Below are positions 57,227 through 64,000 of a stretch of DNA of 64,000 bases, piece by piece. The first letter of the stretch is position 1. Every line of letters starts with the position of its first letter. The position numbers and the translations under genes are program-made. The stretch comes from Mycobacterium pinniadriaticum (GTDB lineage: Bacteria > Actinomycetota > Actinomycetes > Mycobacteriales > Mycobacteriaceae): the NCBI RefSeq assembly GCF_026242045.1, contig NZ_JAPJDO010000003.1, positions 1 through 64,000 on the forward strand, written 5' to 3'. Under the pieces are notes generated by a model. The model did not search any database and had not been told where the DNA came from. It saw nothing but the letters and a program-made list of their open reading frames with translations.

Positions 57227-59428
57227 GTGCCTGAGGAAACTCCCCCGATTGGAGAGGCTCAGACCGAGCCGGCCGAAAGCGGTTGCCCGATGCGCATCAA
57301 GCCCCCCGTCGAGGGCGGCAGCAACCGGGACTGGTGGCCGAACGCGGTCAACCTGAAGATCCTGCAGAAGAATCCGCCCGCCATCGACCCGACCGACGAG
57401 GGATTCGACTACCGCGAGGCCGTCAAGACTCTCGACTTCGACGCCTTCGAACGCGATTTCGACGCCCTGCTCACGGATTCGCAGGACTGGTGGCCCGCCG
57501 ACTTCGGGCACTACGGTCCTCTGTTCGTCCGGATGGCGTGGCACGCCGCCGGCACCTATCGGGTGCAGGATGGCCGTGGCGGCGGTGGGCGCGGGATGCA
57601 GCGCTTCGCGCCGCTGAACAGTTGGCCCGACAACGTCAGCCTGGACAAGGCCCGCCGCCTGCTGTGGCCGCTCAAGAAGAAGTACGGCAGCAAGATCTCG
57701 TGGTCCGACCTCATCGTCTACGCGGGTAACCGGGCCATGGAGCACATGGGCTTCACGACCGCAGGCTTCGCCTTCGGCCGCCCGGACTACTGGGAGCCCG
57801 AGGAGGACATCTACTGGGGCGCCGAGGCCGAGTGGCTGGGGTCGCAGGACCGCTACGCCGGCAGCGACCGGACCAAGCTGGAGAACCCGCTGGCCGCCAG
57901 CCACATGGGTCTGATCTACGTCAATCCCGAAGGCCCCGAAGGTGTTCCGGACCCGATCGCCGCGGCGATCGACATCCGGGAGACCTTCGGCCGGATGGCG
58001 ATGAATGACGTGGAAACCGCGGCGCTGATCGTCGGCGGCCACACCTTCGGCAAGGCCCACGGTGCCACCCCTATCGTCAACGGAGTGGAGCCCGAAGCGG
58101 CCCCGCTGGAGCAGATGGGCCTGGGCTGGAGCAACCCCGGTGTAGGCAACGACACCGTAAGCAGCGGTCTCGAGGTGATCTGGACCCACACGCCGATCAA
58201 GTGGGACAACAGCTTCCTGGAGATCCTCTACGGCAACGAATGGGAGCTCACCAAGAGCCCGCAGGGCGCCAACCAGTGGAAGCCCAAGGACGACGGCTGG
58301 GCCAACTCGGTGCCGATGGCACAGGGCAGCGGCAAGACCCACCCGTCGATGCTGACCACCGACCTGTCGATGCGGATGGACCCGATCTATGGCGAGATCA
58401 CCCGCCGCTGGCTGGATCATCCCGAGGAACTCGCCGAGGAGTACGCCAAGGCGTGGTTCAAGCTGCTGCACCGCGACATGGGTCCGGTGGTCCGCTACCT
58501 CGGACCGCTGGTGCCCAAGCAGACCTGGCTGTGGCAGGACGTCATTCCGGCCGGCAAGAGCCTGTCGAACGCCGATGTCGCCACCCTGAAGAAGGCGATC
58601 GCCGACTCGGGTCTGACTGTGCCGCAGTTGGTTTCGACCGCATGGAAGGCGGCGTCGTCCTACCGCAGCAGCGATATGCGTGGCGGTGCCAATGGTGGCC
58701 GCATCCGGCTGCAGCCGCAGCTCGGGTGGGAGGTCAACGAGCCTGACGAGCTGGCCCAGGTGATCAGCAAGTTGGAAGGTATCCAGCGCACCTCCTCGGA
58801 GGCCGGCGTCGACGTCTCGTTCGCCGACCTGGTGGTGCTGGCCGGAAACGTCGGTGTCGAAAAGGCCGCCAAGGCAGCCGGTTTCGACATCGAGGTGCCG
58901 TTCACCTCGGGGCGTGGCGATGCCACCCAGGAGCAGACCGATGTCGAGTCGTTCGCTTACCTGGAGCCGAAGGCCGACGGGTTCCGCAACTATGCGGGCA
59001 AGGGGTTGTCGCTGCCGGCCGAGTACCAGCTCATCGACAAGGCCAACCTGTTGAATGTGTCGGCACCGGAGATGACGGTGCTCGTCGGTGGTCTGCGGGT
59101 GCTCGGCGCCAACTTCGGTGGCACCAAGCTGGGTGTGCTGACGGACAAGCCGGGTGCGCTGACGCCCGACTTCTTCGTCAACCTGCTCGACATGGGCACC
59201 AAGTGGGCGCCGTCGCCGGCCGATGACGGCACCTACGTCGGCAAGGACCGCGCCAGCGGCGCCGACAAGTACACCGCCAGCCGGGTGGACCTGCTGTTCG
59301 GGTCGAACTCGCAGCTGCGGGCGGTGGCCGAGGTCTACGCCGAGGACGATGCCAAGGAGAAGTTCGTCAAGGACTTCGTCGCGGCCTGGGTCAAGGTGAT
59401 GGACGCCGACCGGTTCGACGTCGCCTGA
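57227..59428 (+). CDS. katG: Catalase-peroxidase KatG
   Basis: A 733-residue bifunctional heme enzyme that removes peroxide and activates isoniazid. Distal site Arg102, Trp105 and His106 (VRMAWHAAG), the Met-Tyr-Trp adduct partners Tyr231 (GLIYVNPEG) and Met257 ([10 protein letters not shown]), and proximal His272 ([10 protein letters not shown]) are all present. The position of M. tuberculosis Ser315 is Ser313 (VSSGLEV), the susceptible state. The C-terminal half is the usual heme-free duplicate. Start GTG 57227 after GAAAGGAACAG. A strong hairpin terminator follows. Confidence 0.97.
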   Translation: MPEETPPIGEAQTEPAESGCPMRIKPPVEGGSNRDWWPNAVNLKILQKNPPAIDPTDEGFDYREAVKTLDFDAFERDFDALLTDSQDWWPADFGHYGPLFVRMAWHAAGTYRVQDGRGGGGRGMQRFAPLNSWPDNVSLDKARRLLWPLKKKYGSKISWSDLIVYAGNRAMEHMGFTTAGFAFGRPDYWEPEEDIYWGAEAEWLGSQDRYAGSDRTKLENPLAASHMGLIYVNPEGPEGVPDPIAAAIDIRETFGRMAMNDVETAALIVGGHTFGKAHGATPIVNGVEPEAAPLEQMGLGWSNPGVGNDTVSSGLEVIWTHTPIKWDNSFLEILYGNEWELTKSPQGANQWKPKDDGWANSVPMAQGSGKTHPSMLTTDLSMRMDPIYGEITRRWLDHPEELAEEYAKAWFKLLHRDMGPVVRYLGPLVPKQTWLWQDVIPAGKSLSNADVATLKKAIADSGLTVPQLVSTAWKAASSYRSSDMRGGANGGRIRLQPQLGWEVNEPDELAQVISKLEGIQRTSSEAGVDVSFADLVVLAGNVGVEKAAKAAGFDIEVPFTSGRGDATQEQTDVESFAYLEPKADGFRNYAGKGLSLPAEYQLIDKANLLNVSAPEMTVLVGGLRVLGANFGGTKLGVLTDKPGALTPDFFVNLLDMGTKWAPSPADDGTYVGKDRASGADKYTASRVDLLFGSNSQLRAVAEVYAEDDAKEKFVKDFVAAWVKVMDADRFDVA

Positions 59429-59441
59429 TCTCAGCGGTAAA

Positions 59442-59475
59442 CGAAACCCCGCGGGCTTGTGCCCGCGGGGTTTCG
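59442..59475. terminator. Strong hairpin terminator after katG
   Basis: A perfect 15-base stem (59442-59456 with 59461-59475, CGAAACCCCGCGGGC arm) with a four-base loop (TTGT), ending in TTTCG. It lies between katG and the convergent secreted-protein gene, so it probably ends transcription from both sides. Confidence 0.85.
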
Positions 59476-59499
59476 TCGTGCTCGGTGCCGAACGTGCGG

Positions 59500-59814
59500 C
59501 TAGCGGCAGGTGTTGGCGCTGACCCAGCGGCCATTCCAGCCCACACATCCACCGACCGGCGGCGGGGGTGGCGGAGGCGGCGGCGGGTAGTCCTCGGGCA
59601 GCGGTGCGTAATAGGCCGGTGGCGGCACATACGGCGCCATCACCTCGGACAGGTTGGCGCAGCCGCTGACCGAGACCCGCCGCCCCGCGCTGGCGCATAC
59701 GTCGGCGTGCGCCTCACCGCTCGGCTGGATCGTCACGATGGCGGCGGGAACCCCGGTCAGCGCCATCACGACCGCTCCGGCGGCCCCCCAGGTTCGCATT
59801 GAATGTCGTTTCAT
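59500..59814 (-). CDS. Small secreted proline-rich protein
   Basis: A 104-residue protein with a signal peptide to about residue 37 (GEAHA/DV). The mature part has four cysteines (DVCASAGRRVSVSGCANLSEV and GGCVGWNGRWVSANTC at the end) and a run of ten Pro residues between. The WNGRWVSANTC ending is similar to other short secreted mycobacterial proteins. Function unknown. GGGGAG lies eight bases before ATG 59814. Confidence 0.65.
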   Translation of the reverse strand: MKRHSMRTWGAAGAVVMALTGVPAAIVTIQPSGEAHADVCASAGRRVSVSGCANLSEVMAPYVPPPAYYAPLPEDYPPPPPPPPPPVGGCVGWNGRWVSANTCR

Positions 59815-59883
59815 CCTGCGCGTACTCCCCTGTTTGTCGTGTGCAGTGGAGTATATCGACGCTCGCTGTGCGACGACCCGCCG

Positions 59884-60741
59884 TCAACGCCGGTGCCGGC
59901 GGGCGCGTCGGAGCCGGAGAACCGCCGCGGCCGCGACCAACACGATCAACGCCGCGAACCACGGCCAAGCGCTGGTGCGGTACACCCAGCCGGCCAACGC
60001 GCCCTGCAGCCGCCCGGCCGCGGCAATAATCGGATCGGCCGGATTCCCGTCGGCGCCGAGCAACCGGATCTCGTACAGGCCGTAATAGCCCACGTAGAGG
60101 CCGACGGCGATCAGTACCACGCCGCTGATCCGGCTGATATGAGGCAGGAGCTTCCGGATCCGGTCGACCAATGCCGTACTGGTCAAGGCGATCCCGACGG
60201 CGAGTACACCGACCACCAGTGCCAGCCCGGCGGCATAGGCGGCGTACACCAGCACCGCATCAGCCACCGAACCGGTGCCCACGGTGCTGCCGGTGACCGC
60301 GAGGAACGGCCCGATGGTGCACGACAGCGATGCGATGGCGTAACCCACCCCGTAACCGAACATCGAACCCAGCCGAGCCGTCGGCGCCCACCGCCAGCCG
60401 GGTCCCGGCGCGCCCAGAGTCAGCTCACGGCCGCTCAGCAGCCAAACGCCCAGAATGACAAGCGTGATGCCGATGACGATGGTCGCGTACGGCAGGTAAC
60501 GCTGCACGACGGTGGCTACCGGCACCGTCAACAGACCGAACAGGCCGAACACCGCGAGAAAACCCAAGGCCATGGCTGCGGTCGCCGCCAGCGCGCGCCC
60601 GACGGCGGCAGTCCGGCCCGGGTCAGCACCCTCACCGCGCACGACAAGGGTCAGGTAGGCGGGCAGCATCGCGAATCCGCAGGGGTTGAGCGCGGCGACC
60701 ATCCCCGCGGCCAGGGCCAGCCCGGTCAGGTTTGCGTCCAC
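59884..60741 (-). CDS. CcdA-type cytochrome c biogenesis / thiol-reduction membrane protein
   Basis: A 285-residue membrane protein with about six to eight helices. The CcdA signature is present: GLALAAGMVAALNPCGFAMLPAYLTLVV with the redox Cys, and YAIASLSCTIGPFLAVTG with the second redox Cys. It passes electrons from cytosolic thioredoxin to exported thiol proteins. The GTG start at 60741 lies eight bases after the stop of the exported thioredoxin-like gene, so the pair works together, as Rv2877c-Rv2878c (MPT53) appear to. Confidence 0.87.
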   Translation of the reverse strand: MDANLTGLALAAGMVAALNPCGFAMLPAYLTLVVRGEGADPGRTAAVGRALAATAAMALGFLAVFGLFGLLTVPVATVVQRYLPYATIVIGITLVILGVWLLSGRELTLGAPGPGWRWAPTARLGSMFGYGVGYAIASLSCTIGPFLAVTGSTVGTGSVADAVLVYAAYAAGLALVVGVLAVGIALTSTALVDRIRKLLPHISRISGVVLIAVGLYVGYYGLYEIRLLGADGNPADPIIAAAGRLQGALAGWVYRTSAWPWFAALIVLVAAAAVLRLRRARRHRR

Positions 60742-60749
60742 GGGGCAAC

Positions 60750-61250
60750 TCAGGACACCAGCGCGCGCACCCGGTCGCTGAGCTCCTGTTCGGACATCGC
60801 CGAGGTCGGGTTGTTGACGAACGTCGATGTCCCGTCGGGACGGAGGAACACATACGCGGGCTGCCACGGCACGTGGAACCGCGCCCAGATGGATCCGTCC
60901 GCATCGTTGAGGTTGGTGAAGTTCAGGTTGTACTTCGACACGAAGGATTCCATCTGTGCGACGTCGGAACGTGCGGCGACCCCGACGAAGGTGACCTCCG
61001 GGTTGGCGGCGGCCACCTGACTGACGTTCGGAGCTTCCTGGTTGCAGAACGGGCACCACGGGGTCCAGAACCACAACACGGCCGGCTTGCCCTGCAGGCT
61101 GGCGCCGGTGAAGGTGGCCCCGCTCAGCGTCGTGCCGGTGAAGTCCAGCTGGTCGTCGGCAAGCGCCGTCACGGGGGTGGCGACCCCGACGGTGAGGGCG
61201 GCGATCACCACGGCAAGGGCCCGAAATACAGGTTGTGTCGAGAGTTTCAC
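60750..61250 (-). CDS. Exported thioredoxin-like protein (MPT53/DsbE type)
   Basis: A 166-residue exported redoxin. The signal peptide runs to about residue 31 (ALA/DD). The TlpA/DsbE fold follows with the active site FWTPWCPFCNQEAP (Cys-Pro-Phe-Cys) and the cis-Pro segment VPWQPAYVFLRPDG. Such proteins make or break disulfides in secreted proteins. Start GTG 61250 with AGGAGG upstream. Part of a two-gene operon with the CcdA-type gene. Confidence 0.87.
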   Translation of the reverse strand: MKLSTQPVFRALAVVIAALTVGVATPVTALADDQLDFTGTTLSGATFTGASLQGKPAVLWFWTPWCPFCNQEAPNVSQVAAANPEVTFVGVAARSDVAQMESFVSKYNLNFTNLNDADGSIWARFHVPWQPAYVFLRPDGTSTFVNNPTSAMSEQELSDRVRALVS

Positions 61251-61337
61251 GGTATGACCTCCTGGCCGGCGGGGCAGACTGCTCTTTGTGTCACGATTCC
61301 CCGCGATCGCCCGGTTCAATCGAATACCCGACTGGCA

Positions 61338-61373
61338 TTGACAGTTTACGTATCGTAACGAAATATAAAGTGC
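61338..61373 (+). promoter_or_regulatory. TetR promoter with an overlapping operator
   Basis: A consensus -35 TTGACA (61338-61343) and an A/T-rich -10 (AATATA 61362-61367) are spaced 18 bases. Between them lies TTACG-TAT-CGTAA (61346-61358), an inverted repeat with a three-base centre. Position between -35 and -10 fits repression by the TetR protein encoded just downstream; the GTG at 61374 would be close to the transcript start. Confidence 0.6.
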
Positions 61374-62003
61374 GTGACAACACCGGATCGGCACATCGCG
61401 GCGACGGGTCCGGAACCGGTGCGCGGCCGGCCCCGCAACCCGCGGACCGACGAAGCGATCATGGCGGCCACCCGCCGCTTGCTCGTCGATGTCGGCTACG
61501 ACCAGGTCTCGATGGAATCGATCGCACGCGCCGCCGGCGTGAGCCGCCCGACGATCTACCGGCGCTGGCCCTCCAAGGCGCACGTGGTCTTCGAAGCGGC
61601 ATTCGGCACCGACAGCAGTAGCGACGGGTTGCCGCGAACGGGAGACTTCGAGTCCGACCTGCGCGAGTTCGTGCGGGGTTCGGTGGCCTTCTGGCGCGAG
61701 CCGGTGGTCGAAGCCGCGACCATGGGCATCCTCGCCGACCGCCACCGCGATGCCGAATTGCACATCCGCACACAACAGCTGCTCGACGACAGGATTCGGG
61801 GCGAGCTGGCCGATCTGGTGCGCGACGGCGCGGCACAAGGAGTTGTGCGCGCCGATATTGACGCCGACACGCTGTTCAACGTGCTGGTCGGGACGACCTT
61901 CTACGGCGCCCTCGTGGACGGCCGCGACGAAACCGACCATCTGGTCGACACACTGTGCTCCCTGGTCATGCGGGGCGCGCAGGTACGAGAGAAGGAATGC
62001 TGA
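61374..62003 (+). CDS. TetR-family transcriptional regulator
   Basis: A 209-residue regulator. The N-terminal DNA-binding domain reads DEAIMAATRRLLVDVGYDQVSMESIARAAGVSRPTIYRRWPSKAHVVFEAAF; the rest is a TetR_C-type ligand domain. The RRWPSKAHV ending of the recognition helix is typical of the AcrR-like group in actinobacteria. It heads an operon with the DUF1214 and sulfotransferase genes: its stop TGA shares one base with the next ATG. It probably represses this operon from the operator upstream. Confidence 0.88.
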   Translation: MTTPDRHIAATGPEPVRGRPRNPRTDEAIMAATRRLLVDVGYDQVSMESIARAAGVSRPTIYRRWPSKAHVVFEAAFGTDSSSDGLPRTGDFESDLREFVRGSVAFWREPVVEAATMGILADRHRDAELHIRTQQLLDDRIRGELADLVRDGAAQGVVRADIDADTLFNVLVGTTFYGALVDGRDETDHLVDTLCSLVMRGAQVREKEC

Positions 62004-63103
62004 TGTCCTACGACGAAAAGACGGCGGCCCAGGACGAACTGTCGACGGCCTTTCACGACCTGGTCGACGAACTCGGCTCGCTCGAGCGCAAATTCCTGGC
62101 GGCCGATCCGCCGCTGGAGGAGGCCGACATCCTCGACGGATATCGGCTCACGTTCAGCCTGCTGCGGGTGGCCGTCGACGCGTATGTGTGGGGTGACAAG
62201 GACAATCCGCGATTCGTCGATGTCATCGGGCCCTACCAGCGCTGGGGCGGTGACAACTCCGACGCCTTCTATCAACTGGCTCCGATCGACCCGAATCGCA
62301 CCTACCGGGTCACCGGCAATCGCGGCGATTCGGTCTACCTGTCGATCACCGTCTACGGCGGTCCGGACGACGGTCACTACAGCAACCGCATCGTCGGAAC
62401 CATGAACGACCGATCCCTGGAGTTCGACGGTGAGGGCAACTTCGCGTTCACCATCAGTCCCGACCCGCAGCCGGGCGCCTGGCTGAAACTCGAGCCGGAC
62501 GCCGTGGTCGCGCTGACCCGCGACTACCTCGACAACCCGGAAACCGACCGTCGGGTGCAGTGGAAGATCGAGGCCGTCGACCCGCCCGCCCGCAAGCAGG
62601 AGAGCCGCGCCGACCTCATCCGCCGGCTACGCGCGGCCAAAACCTGGCTCAACGAACAGTGCTCGTTCATCCCGACCCGGGTGGAGCCGGCGAACGAGAT
62701 CGCCGAACCGTACCCCGTGCCGCAACAGACGTACGGCTGGGCCGCCGGCGATGCCGCCTACGCGATGGGCGCGTATGAACTCGCATCCGGCCAGGCGCTG
62801 GTGATCGAGGGCACCTCGCCGCCGTGCGTGTTCTGGAACCTGTGCCTGTGGAACCCGTTCCTGCACACCTACGACTACACCTACGAGCGGGTGACGATCA
62901 ACGGCGCTCACGTCGCCTACGAACCCGACGGGTCGTGGCGAATCGTGGTCAGCGACACCGATCCCGGCCACCCCAACTGGGTGTCGACGGCCGGGCGCAC
63001 CAAGGGACTGATCTGGCTGCGCTGGTTCCTGCCCGAGGAGACCCCGAAGCGACCGTCGTGCCGGGTGGTCGACGTCGCTGACGTAGCTGGGGGCTCCGCA
63101 TGA
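62003..63103 (+). CDS. DUF1214-domain protein
   Basis: A 366-residue protein. The DUF1214 domain covers the C-terminal part (about 220-350; PTRVEPANEIAEPYPVPQQTYGWAAGDAAYAMGAYEL, CVFWNLCLWNPFLHTYDYTYERVTINGAHVAYEPDGSWRIVVSDTDPGHPNWV). The N-terminal half holds GDNSDAFYQLAPIDPNRTYRVTGNRGDSVYLSITVYGG. The family is common beside lipid and sterol genes in mycobacteria; its reaction is unknown. GAAGGA precedes ATG 62003. It is coupled at both ends to neighbours. Confidence 0.8.
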   Translation: MSYDEKTAAQDELSTAFHDLVDELGSLERKFLAADPPLEEADILDGYRLTFSLLRVAVDAYVWGDKDNPRFVDVIGPYQRWGGDNSDAFYQLAPIDPNRTYRVTGNRGDSVYLSITVYGGPDDGHYSNRIVGTMNDRSLEFDGEGNFAFTISPDPQPGAWLKLEPDAVVALTRDYLDNPETDRRVQWKIEAVDPPARKQESRADLIRRLRAAKTWLNEQCSFIPTRVEPANEIAEPYPVPQQTYGWAAGDAAYAMGAYELASGQALVIEGTSPPCVFWNLCLWNPFLHTYDYTYERVTINGAHVAYEPDGSWRIVVSDTDPGHPNWVSTAGRTKGLIWLRWFLPEETPKRPSCRVVDVADVAGGSA

Positions 63104-64000
63104 CCGCCGGCGTGCAGCGCCCCAAACCGATCAGGTTCACCGATCTGGCCCAGCCGGTGTTCCCCGCGGCCGCCCAGCCGATGCGCGAGGCGCTTGCCGG
63201 TTACGGGGCGGCCCTGCAATTGACGTCCGAGGCGCTGCTGACCACGGCCAGTGAGCGCACCGGGCTCGACTGTTGGGGCGACGGCGGATTCCGCGAGCGC
63301 CTCGATGTTCTGACGGCCTCGTTGCGCGAGGAATCCGGGCTGTCCGACGTGGGCGTCGCCGTCGTCTTCGAGCAACTGGTCGGCAATCTGGTCAACCGGC
63401 TGCGACTCGAGGAGCTGATCGCCGCCCATCCAGAGATCGAAGACATCCCGATCGAGCGGCCGATCGTCATCTGTGGGCTGCCCCGCACCGGTACCACTCA
63501 CCTGCACAACCTGATCGCCGCCGACCCCAATCTGCGCTACCTGCCCTACTGGGAAAGCCTGGAGCCCTTCCCCGGCCCCGACGATGACGAACAGGCTCGC
63601 CGCGACCGATGCTCGGCCGGCCTGGATCTGGTGGACACCTCGATGCCCGAATTCAAGCGGATGCACGACATGACCGTCGATCATGCGCACGAGGAGATTC
63701 AGCTGCTGGCCAACGACATTTCCGGCATGCTATTCGAAACCACTTACTACCTGCCGACTTTCGCGGCGCACTACAAGGCGCACGATCAGGGCCCATCGTA
63801 CGCATACCTCAAGCGCCAACTGCAGGCCATGCAATGGCTGCGGGGTGCAACCCGCTGGGTGCTGAAGTCCCCGCAACACCTCGAACAGTTCCCCACCCTG
63901 TACGCCACTTTCCCCGACGCGATATTCGTTGTGACGCATCGCGATCCGGTGGAGGTGACCCGCTCGATGGTCACCATGATCGCGTACGCCTCGCGAATGG
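63100..64000 (+). CDS. Sulfotransferase-family protein (partial, runs off the right edge)
   Basis: The first 300 codons of a sulfotransferase-fold protein. The PAPS 5'-phosphosulfate loop is PIVICGLPRTGTTHLHNLIA (about 124-143), the 3'-phosphate region is the segment ATFPDAIFVVTHRDPVEVTRSMV near the end of the window, and WVLKSPQHLEQFP lies between. Relatives transfer sulfate to lipids or sugars. ATG 63100 overlaps the DUF1214 stop by four bases (ATGA), so the two are translated together. Confidence 0.85.
   Translation, partial: MTAGVQRPKPIRFTDLAQPVFPAAAQPMREALAGYGAALQLTSEALLTTASERTGLDCWGDGGFRERLDVLTASLREESGLSDVGVAVVFEQLVGNLVNRLRLEELIAAHPEIEDIPIERPIVICGLPRTGTTHLHNLIAADPNLRYLPYWESLEPFPGPDDDEQARRDRCSAGLDLVDTSMPEFKRMHDMTVDHAHEEIQLLANDISGMLFETTYYLPTFAAHYKAHDQGPSYAYLKRQLQAMQWLRGATRWVLKSPQHLEQFPTLYATFPDAIFVVTHRDPVEVTRSMVTMIAYASRM

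Noticed and set aside
1..64000. Insertion sequences, integrases, CRISPR arrays and tRNA genes
   Set aside because: No transposase or integrase motifs, no regularly spaced short repeats with spacers, and no tRNA cloverleaf were recognised. The island shows no att-type tRNA flank.

Overview
The window is chromosomal DNA of a mycobacterium, most likely a fast-growing Mycolicibacterium-type species. GC is high throughout, and many proteins match families typical of mycobacteria: FurA-KatG, an Rv2172c-type methylenetetrahydrofolate reductase, an Rv2525c-type Tat-exported DUF1906 protein, PepD, a RipD-like inactive NlpC/P60 protein, DUF4193, DUF5078, an LpqN-type lipoprotein, a cutinase and an MPT53/CcdA pair. 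No rRNA, tRNA, CRISPR array, phage or insertion sequence was recognised.

Layout. 0-9 kb: MFS exporter, hot-dog thioesterase, P1 peptidase, sulfurtransferase, then a coupled operon of a small membrane protein, a Cys-less thiolase-like protein and a DUF35 partner; next a HicB-like protein, a DUF1801 protein, a secreted protein with four 34-residue repeats and a decayed SnoaL gene. 9.3-14.7 kb: an A/T-richer accessory island encoding an alpha/beta hydrolase, a creatininase-like amidohydrolase, an NTF2-like protein, a nitrilase-type hydrolase, a small membrane protein and an HxlR regulator. A shared TTGCA/TGCAA-type palindrome precedes each transcription unit, so the island looks like one small regulon for hydrolysing an unknown amide or ester. 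14.8-24 kb: frameshifted antitoxin, MerR/SRPBCC pair, TetR, lipoprotein and small secreted proteins, a second DUF35-thiolase-cupin operon, and a BrkB-HD operon.

24-42 kb: cutinase, F420-type oxidoreductase beside a methyltransferase remnant, PepD, lipoprotein FKBP, several small secreted proteins, a PPOX gene with an internal amber codon, Tex, a thioesterase paralogue, enoyl-CoA hydratase, a fatty-acyl-AMP ligase followed by an exported PheC-like protein, TesB thioesterase, DUF4193, polysaccharide deacetylase, RipD-like protein and a membrane protein. 42-47 kb: a PucR regulator divergent from mmsA and an omega-amino acid transaminase, which fits beta-alanine or related catabolism; a perfect inverted repeat lies between them.

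47-64 kb: HsaA-like flavoenzyme, isochorismatase-like hydrolase, glycogen phosphorylase, MOSC protein, a truncated methyltransferase, a MenC-like protein that has lost nearly all catalytic residues, MTHFR, furA-katG with a strong terminator, an exported thiol-redox pair (CcdA plus thioredoxin-like protein), and a tightly coupled TetR-DUF1214-sulfotransferase operon that runs off the right edge.
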